From positions 4,641,099 to 4,705,098 of the forward strand of contig BSQZ01000040.1 of NCBI GenBank assembly GCA_033239005.1: 64,000 nucleotides of DNA. Direction: 5' to 3'. The notes beneath the pieces were generated by a model that made no database searches, was not told the DNA's origin, and saw only the letters and a program-made list of their open reading frames with translations. Positions 1 to 11,040 of the stretch are shown here, piece after piece. Source of the stretch: Lamellibrachia satsuma (taxonomy: Eukaryota; Annelida; Polychaeta; Sabellida; Siboglinidae). The first letter of the stretch is position 1, and each line of letters starts with the position of its first letter. A program made the translations under genes and the position numbers.

Positions 1-74
1 AAGGTTGACACATATATGCTTACGTCGCAAGACATCGCAACTGCACGAACGAAAATCGACCACAACATTATTGG

Positions 75-362
75 CAAATACTGTACTCCATTTTTTTAAT
101 ATCTGCACAATTACCTATCAAGTACTTTCATCCAAGCAACCAGCATATTTATATTCACTGCTCACCCCTGCAAGACAGCCCAGGCAGCTTCGATCATATA
201 ATTCTACTTTTTGTTCCCAGTATTAAGACAAATGTCGGAACTAGAGCTTTTTCAGTTGCTGCACCGACTCTGTGGAGTGTCAAGTCTGTAGGAAATATAA
301 CAACATTTCACCGTAAACTAAAACCCACCTTTTTAAACTTGGTTATCCTCCATAGCTCCCCA
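75..362 (+). mobile_element. LINE reverse transcriptase C-terminal fragment (L2/Crack-like)
   Basis: The plus strand encodes, with frame breaks, the typical tail of L2/Crack-type LINE polymerases: a stretch like 'TYQVLSSKQPAYL', then a region matching 'FSVAAPTLW', then 'TTFRRKLKTHLF' near the end. The same tail, less damaged, is at 38373-38672, and a shorter form at 10300-10462. Only the segment after the polymerase domain is left, so it cannot move by itself. Clade assignment is from the motif alone. Confidence 0.65.
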
Positions 363-766
363 GCATACCAACCCAACTATTTACAACTGGGACTGTTATC
401 GATTATGAACTTCCTAGATCCATTTTTTGGTACGATGCCGAGCTAAGGTTTCTCGATGATCTTAACGCAATAGAAATAGTTTATATATTATATTATATTA
501 TTATTAATTGTATTACAGGCCCGTTCTCTGGATTTACAAAAAAAAAAGACTTCGGAAATGTATCGAGAACGCCAGGTAAAACGAATCTTGAGAGTTGGAT
601 TCATGGTAAAATGAAAGACGTCCGTAATAAATTATTACTAATAAAATCACAAACGTGCAACCAGAATATATTTCGCATTTTATTAATATGAACAATGTAT
701 GTAGAACAACTAACCAATTACAAAAAAACGTCCCCTCCCCTCAAAAAATAAAAATAAAAAATTAAA

Positions 767-1048
767 TTAGGGCTCGTCAGCCAACCATCGTTTCAATCTC
801 CCCAACAGTAAATTGCCAAGCATGATATTACATTCTTTAAACAATCTGTCTCCTGTTATACACTCCCTACAGGAGCCACGCTGGACATGGATATAAGACG
901 ATGTCACATGAATATCTCGTAATTCCGAATATAAGAACTGACCCTTAATCGGGTCTTCAATGCAACCAACTGTAAGTGGGTATAAACAAATACACAAAAA
1001 ACAGTCTCCCCATGGGCTGTAGAAATTCATGCCAAACCTTTGAGTCAT
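767..1048 (-). CDS. Unrecognised reading frame conserved in three copies
   Basis: A minus-strand frame of up to 93 codons. Its C-terminal two thirds are preserved in the copies at about 10845-11040 and 39060-39250. The shared part contains 'EDPIKGQFLYSELRD', then a cysteine cluster (here C-R-E-C, C-K-E-C in the others), then 'TGDRLF-ECN-ML'. The N-terminus is not shared and the start codon is uncertain. I do not recognise the family. It may be a leftover transposon exon rather than a gene, because all copies sit inside module A, but the frame has survived in all three. Confidence 0.3.
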   Translation of the reverse strand: MTQRFGMNFYSPWGDCFLCICLYPLTVGCIEDPIKGQFLYSELRDIHVTSSYIHVQRGSCRECITGDRLFKECNIMLGNLLLGRLKRWLADEP

Positions 1049-1066
1049 TTCAACCGGTGTTGCTTT

Positions 1067-1412
1067 CTTGAGCTCAGCCGCATGGTTAACTTACCAATAA
1101 AGCAATCTAAGACAGTGCTCCCTTCTTGAGCTCAGCCGCATGGTTAACTTACCAATAGAGCAATCTAAGACAGTGCTCTCTTCTTGAGCTCAGCCGCATG
1201 GTTAACTTACCAATAGAGCAATCTAAGACAGTGCTCTCTTCTTGAGCTCAGCCGCATGGTTAACTTACCAATAGAGCAATCTAAGACAGTGCTCCCTTCT
1301 TGAGCTCAGCCGTATGGTTAACTTACCAATAGAGCAATCTAAGACAGTGCTCCCTTCTTGAGCTCAGCCGTATGGTTAACTTACCAATAGAGCAATCTAA
1401 GACAGTGCTCTC
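1067..1412. repeat. 58-bp tandem repeat, about six copies
   Basis: Six direct copies of a 58-bp unit beginning 'cttgagctcagccgcatgg' run head to tail with one to three changes each. Spacing between successive 'catggttaac' motifs is exactly 58 bases. Three copies of the same unit occur in inverted orientation at about 13500-13680 beside another tyrosine-recombinase remnant, which suggests the repeat belongs to that element family. Confidence 0.9.
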
Positions 1413-1497
1413 TTCCACAATAGTCATACTTCATGGTACTGAAGTTGACACCTTGAATCAAATACCTACGAACAAGGTGACATCCCTTCGCCAGAAA

Positions 1498-2240
1498 CTA
1501 ATAGGCATGGCCAAAAGATAGAAAGCCACTTTGAAAGAAATACAATCTTTGATCGGCTCCCTTAACTTTGCATGCCGTGCCATAGCTCCAGGTCGCATTC
1601 CTGCGACTCCTCATTGGTCTGACTAGTAAGCATTGCGCGCTACATGCTTTCTGTCGTCTCTCAATGGCAGACAGGCAGGTTCTAATTGTACTGGGTGCCT
1701 TCCCTTCGTTGTTGAGATATTGAGCAAAAGTTATTATTGTACTCGGGGATGTCCTGATGTTCTTTGGCTTTCTAAGGGTAGGTGAGGTAACAGCTAGCCC
1801 CACAACCCCTCATTGTCCCAGCGCCGCATCAAACCCTGTCAATTACGTCTGGTTTTCCGATCACACAAACACAGTGTTGGTCGTCCTTTCAACCCGGGGG
1901 TTCTCCCCACAGGCAGAAGGGCTTGTCCTTACCGAAGGATGTTAGACCGTATCAAGCTGCGGGGACACGATCAGGGCCCTCTTTTCCCCTATGCTAATAA
2001 GTTGCCTGTTCAGAAAACTGCCTTTATGAAGGAACTCATGCAGTCATTATGCACACAGACTTGGTGGGTAAGAAAATATCGCCGCACTCTTTCCGAATAG
2101 GTTCAGCCACTTGGTCGAAATAGTCGTGTTTCTCTTCTGAGCACATTAAAGCCATGGGGCGCTGGCACTCTGACTCCTACCGGAAGTATATCCGGGTAGA
2201 GTCAATCTCCAGCAAGCTGTCCGAATAAATATTACACCTA
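1498..2240 (+). mobile_element. Tyrosine-recombinase retroelement fragment (DIRS/Ngaro-like)
   Basis: On the plus strand at 1757 the frame reads 'FFGFLRVGEV', the box I region with the first catalytic Arg of tyrosine recombinases. In another frame at 2085 it reads 'HSFRIGSATW', the His-x-x-Arg box II, followed by a degraded 'LKPWGAG' where the family has its 'LGRW' stretch. The N-terminal core-binding part ('KAPSTIRTCLSAI') lies at 1498-1750 on the minus strand, so the recombinase has been split by an inversion. Frameshifts and stops make it inactive. Placement near DIRS/Ngaro is from motif style and is not certain. Confidence 0.65.
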
Positions 2241-2249
2241 CCCAATGCA

Positions 2250-3010
2250 TTTACTGTTTCTGTTTCATGTCTGCACCGGCGATATTACACGTTCTGGAAA
2301 GCTAGTGGTTTGGAGGGGGACTATCGCGAGGCGACTCACCCCTCTGTCGATGGAGGCATGGTCGTGAGGCGGCCTGTTCCTCTGGTGGGGTTGGGCGGTC
2401 GAGAAACAACCTATCCCTCTGGTGGTGGCGAAGCAGAAGACAACATACATTCATATGACATTCGTATTGCCAAGAGAAGTTAGCCTATCATTCTGTTGGC
2501 GGGAGGGGGGGTCGTGAAGAGACTTATCCCTCTGTTGGCGAAGCAAAATACAACATACATTCACCTGACGAAGATACTTTAATGATTTGTCCTATCCACC
2601 TGTTGGCGGGAGGGGGGATTCGGTCGTGAGGCGACGTATCCCTCTGTTGGCGGGGGGGGGCGGTCGTGAGGCGACTTATCCCTCTGTTGGCGGGGGGGGC
2701 GGTCGTGAGGCGACTTATCCCTCTGTTGGCGGGGGAGGGGCTGTTGTCCGATGACACGTTCCTAGTCAACCGAGGTTTACTACGTGAATTTTTGCTAATC
2801 AGTGGACAATCTCTCTTTTTGTGGTGTTTTGCGCTGTGTGTTTGACACACTGAAAACAGTATCGCTTATCTAAGCGGTTAGCCCAGAACATCTTCATTAG
2901 GCAACATCCGAGGCCTATTACAGTGGCCAATACTCTGGCTCCGCCTCATTTGCGCAGCCTTTTAGGGGGTTGGCGGGACCCCACCAGCATGCGGGTGGGG
3001 CCTGTGGGAT
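2250..3010. repeat. Terminal/leader repeats of the tyrosine-recombinase element
   Basis: A repeat block with several copies of a short unit around 'cctctgttggcggggg' and 'cggtcgtgaggcgac', clearest at 2595-2760. The block is the reverse complement of sequence at 11720-12160, 39900-40260 and 44690-45260. The part 2830-3010 is inverted relative to 44690-44880. Its constant association with recombinase debris suggests it is part of that element's ends or leader. Confidence 0.6.
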
Positions 3011-3783
3011 ATTACCACCGCCCATTGTAAATGGTATCACTGGTATTATGCAATTTGCATTTGTGCAATTTTCCCCTTGTAATTCATAATTATTATTGGG
3101 CAGCAACAATGGTTTTTTGGTCAATTTAATCTTGCAAACCAGTCTGTTGGCTAACGTTATTTATAAGAATTAGTGGCATATACCAGCTTGTGTCTGTACA
3201 TTCATTGAAGGACTTTACTACTTCCGGAATCTTGTTGCAGCGACTTGAATTTGTTGCAGAGAATTTACAGAATAACGCGGAATATCAAATAGAACAAGTA
3301 TTACTGTTGCATATATATTACACATAAACGTATTGTAGATATATATTAGGAAAGAGGTTTTGTTAATTATTAGTCAGAAGCAGTGTTTTAGAGTAAATTA
3401 GTTCCATATTCCGCCATGGAAATCAATGAGCTTTAGAAGGGTTGTTTGCCATGCGAACATTTAGATAGCAGAGTGAATAGTTAGAAACAGTGGAATATTA
3501 GTTAGAATAAGTATTACTATTACATATATGTTATACATATAATAAGAAACTGTTTTTGTAAACAAAAGCAGGATTTTTCCCGGACTCAAATTCAACGTGC
3601 GATCAAAGGGAGTTTGTTTGCAGGTCGTGAATTAAACTGGTGCACCAAACTATCGTTTACATTGTTAAATATATATTAGATAAAGTGATACATTTACATA
3701 AATTACATACATAAGGTAATATCTCACATAGTTGTAGTAAACGTTTTCGGTAAAAAGGAATTAACAGCAGGATTTAACGTAAG
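3011..3783. other. AT-rich stretch with no recognised gene
   Basis: No convincing coding signal and no match to the repeats elsewhere in the window. It directly precedes the CR1 open reading frames and could include that element's 5' leader, but nothing in the sequence proves this. Confidence 0.4.
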
Positions 3784-3849
3784 TTGGTATACACTGACTT
3801 CGTTGTTTTGTTTACAGTGTTCGCCGTATTCTTCCATCGGAAGAGCTAT

Positions 3850-4290
3850 TCTGAGGCAGTGATAGAGGGGGTGAGAAAGAGAACGAGGGTGTTTGTGGGG
3901 GTCTCAATAGTCAGGAAGACCGACATAGTCGTAAACAAGGGAGATGACGTGGTGGTTCGTTGCCCTGGGGCCAAAATAGAGGCGATAACTGAGAGGGTAG
4001 AAAACATCGTGGGTTCGGGCAAGGGTGGATCTGTTTTAGTACACATAGGGACAAATAACGTAGAGAGGGAGGGTACAACTGCCATAGTTAAGAAATACAG
4101 GAATTTGATCAGAACACTAAAGCAGACGCGGTTTGAGCAGGTAATACTGTCAGGGATTTTACCAGTAATAGGAAGGAGGGGTCAGAGATATCGAAGTTGC
4201 CGGGGGATGGCTATTAACATGCTAGTCCAGAAGCTATGTAGGGAAGAGGAAGTTCGATTTGTGGGGAAGTTTTGTTGGAATGGCTGATAT
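3850..4290 (+). pseudogene. CR1 ORF1, SGNH/esterase-like domain fragment
   Basis: The translated frame has 'VHIGTNNVEREG' followed about 25 residues later by 'FEQVILSGILPVIG'. These match the SGNH-hydrolase fold (the G-T-N-N block) often carried by ORF1 of CR1 LINEs. The N-terminal nucleophile block is not recognisable. It is a transposon-encoded domain, not a host lipase. Confidence 0.6.
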
Positions 4291-4383
4291 GTACATAAAG
4301 AACGGGCTTCATCTACGTGGAAAGGGGACAGCAGTATTTGCGAATCATGGGCCAACACAGACATAACAGATGCTGAATTAGGA

Positions 4384-4815
4384 TTGGCAGGATACGTAAT
4401 GTTTAGGAGAGATCGAATAGGAAGAAGGGGAGGGGGAGTTATTTTATATGTTAAAGAATCTATTCAGGTTTATGAAATAAAATTAGAAGGGGAAGCAGAT
4501 TGCGATGAAGTTGTTTGGTGCAAAATAGTTTCAGGAAATTCAAAAGTAACCATTGGACTAGCTTACCGAAGTCCTAAAATAAACGAAGAGGATAACACAA
4601 AAACACAAAATGTTATAAAGGAAGTTAGTAAAGGAGAATGTATCATAATGGGAGATTTTAACCATGGAAGCATACAATGGAAATTTCTAGAGAATACAAG
4701 GGGTGAGGACCAACAATTTATATTTTTTATTCAGAATAGCTTCCTTACTCAGCACGTGCTAGAACCAACCAGGGGAGATAATGTATTAGATATAGTTTTG
4801 TCATCACAAAAATAA
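4384..4815 (+). pseudogene. CR1 endonuclease (EEP/AP-like) domain fragment
   Basis: An open stretch of 143 codons with 'GGGVILYVKES', 'LAYRSPKINEED' and 'IIMGDFNHGSIQW'. The G-D-F-N block is the conserved metal-binding and catalytic motif of apurinic-like LINE endonucleases. The N-terminus of the domain is missing from this frame and a stop follows 'SSQK', so the protein is interrupted before the polymerase. Confidence 0.75.
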
Positions 4816-4952
4816 TTAGTGGATACTATAAAAATACATGAACTATTGGGCAACAGTGACCACAATCAAATGCATTTTGATATCAATGTAAAATCAGAAA
4901 GTAAAAATAAAAAACGAATAAGAGAAACTTCCACAAAGGTAACTATAAAGAT

Positions 4953-6700
4953 ATGAGAAGATACTTAGCAAAGCTAGATTGGAATTACATGCTGATGAAT
5001 AAGACCGCAATTGAATGTTGGAGTATTCTAAAATATGAAATTGAGAGTATCATCGATAAATTTGTTCCCTTGAAAAAACAAGGGAAACTGTCTAGAAAGA
5101 AACGCTTATCAAAAGAAGCTATTAGAAAAATAGTGTTTAAGCAAACTATGTTGAGGGTTTATAGGCGTACCAGAAAGGATGAAGACTATGCAAATTACAA
5201 AGAGGCACTTAACCTAGCTACAACTGAAATTAGAAAATCTAAAAGAACCTTTGAACAAAAATTATCAGGTGATATCAAAAATGACAGGAGGAGTTTCTAT
5301 GCTTATGTAAAGAGTAAACAGAAAGTTGGAGATAAGGTTGGACCACTGGAAAACAACAGGGGAAACATGATTTCAGACGGGTTTCAAATGGCAGAGGTCC
5401 TGAATGAGTATTTCAGCTCAGTTTTTACCACAGAAGATATCAGCTCAGTTCCAGTTCCATTTACTAAATTTGAGGGCAGTAAATCAGAACATTTAGGGCA
5501 GTTATTTGTAACTCCTGAAATTATAGCAAAGAACATTAAGAAGATAAAATATAATCAATCATCGGGAGTTGATGGGACACCAGCAAAACTACTTTAGGAA
5601 ATTGTTGAGCAAATTAATTACACCACTTGCTAAATTGTTTAACTTGTCACTAGAAGAAGGAGTAGTTCCTTCAGAATGGAAAGAAGCAAACATTACGCCG
5701 CTGTTTAAGACGGGATCGAGGAACAAGCCAGACAATTACAAACCAGTGAGTTTAACATCAGGTGTATGTAAATTACTCGAAACATTAATTAGAGACCACA
5801 TGGTGGAATTCCTTATAAAACATAGATTAATAAATACATAAAAGCAGGGTCATGTCTAGCCAATTTGTTATGTTTTTTTGGAAGAAATTACACAAAGTGG
5901 GTAGATGACGGATCGCCAGTGGATGTTGTCTACTTAGATTTTTAGAAAGCTTTCGATAAAGTGCCACATCAACGATTGTTACTTAAAATAAAAGCACATG
6001 GCATAGGTAATGATGTAGTCAACTGGATAGAAGAGTGGCTTACACAGAGAAAACAGAGAGCAATAGTAGATGGTGACGTTTCAAACTGGAAATCTGTTCT
6101 GAGTGGGGTATCACAGGGATCAATATTAGGCCCTATACTGTTTTAATATATATCATTGATTTGGAAGATGACATATCTAGCAAAGTACTGAAATTTGCAG
6201 GTGACACAAAAGTAATCAGAAAGGTTACTAATTGTACAGATACACAACGTTTACAGGATGATCTAGATAAATTAGTTAAATGTGTCACAACAAATGGCAA
6301 ATGTAATTAAATTTTTGAAAGTGTGAACGCGTACACTTCGGACATAGAAACATGGACGAAGAATATAAAATGTGGGATGCTGTACTAGGTAGAACAACCC
6401 AAGAAAAGGACTTAGGAGTAACATTTAGTGCTGACATGAAAGTGTCAGAGCAATGTCGGATTGCTGCTTCGAAATGAAATCAAATTCTATGGCTAATTAC
6501 GATAACTTTCACGCATAAGGAGAAACAGGTAATTGTACCCCTGTACAAAGCAATAGTTATACAACATTTGGAATATTGTATTCAAGCACGGAGGCTGAAT
6601 CGTAAAAAGGACATAGAAAAGCTAGAAAGAATCCAACAAAGAGCAACTAAAATGATTTCAGATTTGAGAGACATTAGTTACGAAAGCGCTTATTACAATG
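4953..6700 (+). pseudogene. CR1 reverse transcriptase, frame-broken
   Basis: RT hallmarks appear in order across frames: 'SSGVDGTPAKLL' (about 5570), 'PSEWKEANITPLFK' and 'NYKPVSLTS' (about 5670-5760), 'KAFDKVPHQRLL' (about 5950-5990) and 'SGVSQGSILGPILF' (about 6100-6146). The position of the F/Y-A-D-D box reads 'FAGDTK' near 6195, so the catalytic Asp pair is altered. Stop codons at 5596, 5839 and 6144 break it. Confidence 0.8.
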
Positions 6701-6723
6701 TGGTTTGACAACAATAGAGACCA

Positions 6724-6725
<2 letters not shown>

Positions 6726-6816
<91 letters not shown>
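6726..6816. repeat. (TA)n microsatellite at the left edge of unit 1
   Basis: A pure TA run of about 90 bases. Its right flank ('cagaacggctgtgaaca') is the same as that of the (TA)n at 32912-33023, while the left flanks differ (CR1 here, phosphatase 3' flank there). The tract therefore marks a duplication breakpoint. Confidence 0.95.
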
Positions 6817-6821
<5 letters not shown>

Positions 6822-7944
6822 CGGCTGTGAACATGTTACGACGCAATCAGAATGCATATCATATATTCCCCCATGAAAAAGTTCCAAATCCGCGTTTGCC
6901 GGTTCTTTGCGAACAGTTCGGATTTGGCTTAGCGCAAGAAGATAAATTGTAGGACAATTTGCGATGAACGAATAACGTATTTTGGCGTGTGACACTAAGT
7001 ATACTGAACACAACGATAGAATACTAAATGAACATGGATATGAAAAACAATTACTTGTTTACATGATTATCCGTCTGTGCAACCACGCTTCCATGTGTTT
7101 TAGTAATTATGCTTCAGTGTTGTGCTATGTTGTGAAGAGTTTGTGTGCGAAAAGAGTGGATAGGTATAGACTTCCATATGGTGTTGTGTGGGGTGGGAGG
7201 AGGCGGGGTGTGTGGTTTGGGTTTGAGTGGGGTTGTGGTGTGGTTGGAGAGGTGATATGCGGCTTCAGCTGAGGTTGGTGTGATAGGAAGGGATTGGGTG
7301 GGGTTGGAAAGATGGATGGGACGGTGGTGGTGGTGATGGATTGACGGTGCTTTTGGTGGGATGGAGGGGTCTGATGCTGGGGTGCTGGGGTGCAGGGTGT
7401 ATTGTGTACTCTTATCTCTAGTTTTCTTCGTTATTGCTTTCTCGATCTTTCATTTTCAACAACAGGCGAATGGTAATTTTCCATCAAGGCCGCGACTTGT
7501 TCATTCGTGGTTCCCGCCATATTCGCTGGCGCCTCTCTATACCAAAGACTGAGGGCGCTTTGCAAAAATTATTATCATTGGTTGTTTTACTGTGCCAATT
7601 GTATAATTTAACTGCTATAGTTGCCATTTTAATAAAATTATTATTATATTATTATTATCGGGTGGACTGGGCTTATATTGGAAAAATCTGCCAACTTAGC
7701 AGGTTCCATACACATGGACTGAGCCTAGATTGAAAACAAACAACCAAGTTAACCCGGAAGATATACAGGTGAGCAATAGGGTTCAATAATGATCTCATTT
7801 AAAAAACACTGAGCGCCTTTTGGAAATATTGTATTTTCTAAAATATTGACACACGAAAGATCGCGGTAATACTATGTATTGCATATATATTATTTGTAAA
7901 CAACATAGATGTTATAAATGATAGCATATCCAGTGTCATAATGT
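6817..7944. other. Start of duplicated unit 1, non-coding
   Basis: Matches 33024-35232 of unit 2, with about 250 bases near 33050-33320 and others missing here. A G-rich stretch (about 7130-7400, 'gggtggg' and 'ggtggtgg' runs) is low complexity. The end (7670-7940) matches unit 3 around 61020-61310, which is intron sequence of the cyclase gene there. No coding signal is seen. Confidence 0.6.
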
Positions 7945-8003
7945 GCTATGGCGAATTCCACCAAATCGTTTAGATGCTGCCAACTGCCGGCCAATGGCGC
8001 GTC
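7945..8003 (-). pseudogene. Truncated cyclase exon, unit 1
   Basis: The reverse strand has an intact AG acceptor followed by the first 59 bases of the ADCY3-like exon ('[13 protein letters not shown]'). It then stops mid-exon and continues into unrelated intron sequence. The intact exon in unit 3 (62830-62950) is 121 bases. The junction is at nearly the same base as in unit 2 (35233-35291), so the deletion is older than the split of units 1 and 2. Confidence 0.8.
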
Positions 8004-8944
8004 CTGCAAGGAGTAACCAAAGCTGTCATGGTCGTCGTACACGCAATGTGTCGGTCCAGTGTTGCTGTATTGTATGACACGTCACACATTACAATGATGT
8101 AATACATTATTATTAGTGTAACCATAACAAGGAAGAAAATAAGAACATTTGCTTGTGGTAGTGGACTATCGACTATGGCGTTTTCGCCCGCAACCATCCA
8201 GAGAGGCTATGTATATAGGAGGACATACTTATTGAAGGAAATACGCCGCTTTGATGCGACAACTTACATTTGATGTGCAAATCACATCCTTTTTAATTTG
8301 GTGAACTCCTACTTTTGGAGTTTATCCCGATCATTTAAAATCCCCAGCATTCCACGCTGGCTATTTATATTTTGATTTGAGGCTTAGCCAAGCGATCATG
8401 CAGGACAAGTTTATTTTAATTTGCCATTTTAATTATTAAGTTTTGTGAGTTTCCAAAATATGCACATGTACTGCATGTTTACCAATTCTCACGAACATCC
8501 AATATTTGCAGCAATACAACACGTTGTGCGATGTTTGCGGACTGTATAAAATATGCGCACTCTTTAGCTAGCTCGTGCGCGCTCTTTGACTGCTGACAGT
8601 CTAAGAGTGCGCTCCTTGACGGCTGACAGTCTAAGATCGCGCATTTGGAGTAGTTGACTATTCAGTCAATGACTATTGTAATTAATGACCTTCTTCGGTG
8701 AAAAAACAATTCTAAAGTAGGCGTGAATAAATGTACTTCGCATAATGCAAACTTTGTGAGTTTTCGTTACATTGCTTCACATTTATGCGCAGTTGAACGT
8801 TAGGTGCGCGATCTTATCCACATTCCCACTAATTAATTTATTATATTTATAATATGGGTAATTCCTACTGAAACGCTATCTAAGCACGCCCTGGTGCTGA
8901 TAAAAATCGGTGTTACACTGTTACGGACTACTTTATCTACACAC

Positions 8945-9110
8945 TTAATTAAAACAGCGAGCGCCATGTAAGTAATTAAAACGGCGAGCGCCATAGAATT
9001 AATTAAAACAGCGCGCGCCATGGAAGCAATTAAAACGGCCTGCGCCATAGAAGTAATTAAAACAGCGCGCGCCATAGAAGTAATTAAAACGGCATGAGCC
9101 ATATAATGTG
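8945..9110. repeat. 27-bp minisatellite, about six copies, unit 1
   Basis: Direct copies of 'taattaaaacggcgagcgcc' plus seven bases, spaced exactly 27 apart. The same array with the same copy order is at about 36955-37115 in unit 2, so it predates the duplication. One reading frame through it gives a hydrophobic nine-residue repeat; the absence of any matching protein pattern elsewhere argues this is chance. Confidence 0.9.
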
Positions 9111-9636
9111 CGACTGTAGAGGCTTCCGTTAGGCCAAATATAATTAGTATCTGAAATGTAAGGTTCGCTAGTGCAACATATAGTCTACGCTTCAATGAAA
9201 CTGTAAGAAGCATGCTATTAGTGGCAACTAAAGATAACGTCTATACACTTTCATGTTCATGTTTCATACCTTGGCAAATGTTAATGTCGTATCCGTTGAT
9301 AACAGTTAACATTTGTTGCACTGATGTTGTCAAACAATCACTGAGTGGGTGTGGAACTGTGCACTGTCTTTACGTACGACATCGAGATCAGGTCAGGAAT
9401 TTTCTAAAGAAATAGTTCCATATTTACTATTTTGTTCTATGTTTTATATGCCCCAGATAAGACGTGATATTATAGTGATACTTCCCTAAAACGGATGGTC
9501 ACATATTGAGAATCATTAGTAAATTACAATTCAGACTGTTGTATTGCGAGCACAATACACCATTCTGGAACAACTCATGCATAAAACCAGTATCATCCAA
9601 TAAGTGTGTGTTATTCATAACGGCAATGCACTGCAC

Positions 9637-9766
<130 letters not shown>

Positions 9767-9792
9767 GATGTCGCAGAAACTGGTAATCGAAC

Positions 9793-10041
9793 CTTGTTGA
9801 CGGCGCAGTCGGCCGTCATGCCGCTAGCAGCCATGTACGTCGACCCGATCGACTTGATCTTCGTGATGCGAGAGAAGCGAGGTTCCGCCAACAGGTCGTC
9901 GTAGTCAGAGATGATCTCGTTTAGGACCCGGATGCACTCGAGGCCGTTATTGTTGATGGGGTTCTCCGTGTAGAAGTCGTTGAAGTTGGGACAGGCGGCG
10001 AACATGACGCCCACTTTGTCGTACGTTTTTCTGTACAACTC
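9793..10041 (-). pseudogene. ADCY3: ADCY3-like C2 catalytic exon, unit 1 copy
   Basis: An uninterrupted 249-base exon of 83 codons on the minus strand, bounded by an AG acceptor (10042-10043) and a GT donor. It starts '[14 protein letters not shown]' and includes 'NFNDFYTEN', '[14 protein letters not shown]' and '[14 protein letters not shown]'. These match the start of the second catalytic (C2) domain of adenylyl cyclases and are closest to type 3 by the 'INN-G-EC' and 'ITKIK' stretches; the Lys before 'SIGSTYMAA' is the adenine-binding Lys of the family. The exon itself is intact, but the next exon is truncated (7945-8003), no C2 3' exons follow and no upstream exons are seen towards the phosphatase gene. 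I therefore call it a gene fragment. Confidence 0.8.
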
Positions 10042-10299
10042 CTGTCGTTTTAGGTGATAGTGATATAAATTACGACATATACATCAAGTCCGCAACCTGG
10101 AATCACAACTGGGTTGTATTTGCCAGCTGCCAAAACCTGATGAACATTTCCCCTCTTTTCTACAAGAAAGGTTGACACACATATATGCTTGCGTCGCAAG
10201 ACATCGTAACTGCACGAACGAAAATCGAAAAGTCTCAAGCAGTTGTACTCCAAACAGGCCAATCTTGAGCTAACGCAGTAGTTTGGACCAAAGACTTTT

Positions 10300-10462
10300 T
10301 GTTCCCAGTGTTAAGACAACTGTCGGACCTGGAGCTTTTTCAGCTGCTGCACCGACTCTATGTAACTCGCTCCCTGTTAGTGTTACGTCTGTAGGAAACA
10401 TAACAACATTTCGCCGTAAACTAAAAACCTACCTTTTTAAACTTGTTTATCCTCCATAGCTC
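10300..10462 (+). mobile_element. LINE RT tail, unit 1 copy
   Basis: Encodes the short C-terminal LINE motif that includes 'TTFRRKLKTYLF' near 10407-10440, as in the fuller copies at 75-362 and 38373-38672. About 100 bases of the 5' part present in the other copies are missing here. Confidence 0.6.
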
Positions 10463-10844
10463 CCCAGCGTACGAACCCAACTATTTACAACTGGGACTGC
10501 TTATCGATTATAAACTGCTTAATCCCAGTTGTTTTGGTGCGCTGCCGAGCTAAGGCCTCCCGATGATTTAACGCAATAGAAATATTTTGTATATTATATT
10601 ATGTTATATTATTAATAATTTTATTAAAGGCCCGTCCTCTGGATTTACAAAAAAAGAGTTCGGAAATGTGCCGAGAACGCCAGGTTCTTGAGAGTTGGAT
10701 TCAGGGTAAAATGAAAGACGTCTGTAATAATATCACAAACGTGCAACCAGAAAAGATTTCGCATTGTATTAATATGAACAATGTATGTAAAACAACTAAC
10801 CAATTACAATAAAACGTCCCCTCCCTCAAAAAATAATTGGAGCT

Positions 10845-11040
10845 GGTCAGCTAACCATCGTTTCAATCTCCCCAACAGTAAATGGTCAAGCATGATATTA
10901 CATTCTTGAAACAATCTGTCTCCTGTTAGACACTCCTTACAGGAGACACACGGGACATGGATATTAGACGATATCACAAGAACATCTCGTAATTCCGAAT
11001 ATAAGAACTGACCCTTAATTGGGTCTTCAATGCAACGAAC
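10845..11040 (-). CDS. Unrecognised conserved frame, unit 1 copy
   Basis: Second copy of the frame at 767-1048. It reads 'EDPIKGQFLYSELRD', 'CVSCKECLTGDRLFQEC' and then 'LLLGRLKRWLAD' with no stop. Changes against the other copies include Arg/Lys, Gln/Pro and Ile/Val swaps. No start codon or splice context identifies a gene, and function is unknown. Confidence 0.25.

Larger units (their letters stand above)
1..1066. repeat. Module A, copy 0 (segmentally duplicated block)
   Basis: This block recurs with small changes at about 10163-11100 and 38085-39260. It starts with a LINE reverse-transcriptase tail, followed by AT-rich DNA and a conserved minus-strand reading frame. In units 1 and 2 it lies directly beyond a cyclase C2 exon, so its presence at the window's left edge suggests another duplicated unit lies further left. 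No host exon is seen in it. Confidence 0.75.
3784..6725 (+). mobile_element. CR1-type LINE, near full length but decayed
   Basis: Three parts follow in the order expected for CR1 elements: an SGNH/esterase-like ORF1 part (about 3850-4290), an endonuclease (about 4384-4815) and a reverse transcriptase (about 4950-6700). Stops and frameshifts separate them: for example RT pieces at 4953-5597, 5569-5841 and 5961-6146 are in different frames. The body ends abruptly in a (TA)n tract at 6726, just after a region matching 'ERIQQRATKMI', so the 3' end is missing. A second fragment of the same family lies on the minus strand at about 20260-20985. It cannot move by itself. Confidence 0.85.

Noticed and set aside
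1067..1412. 58-bp, 40-bp, 28-bp and 27-bp repeat arrays as possible CRISPR
   Set aside because: The units are directly adjacent with no unique spacers, and the DNA is animal nuclear.
8833..9213. Hydrophobic repeat protein from the 27-bp minisatellite
   Set aside because: The repeat is a multiple of three, so a frame stays open by chance. It lies in a cyclase intron and shows no start or splice context.
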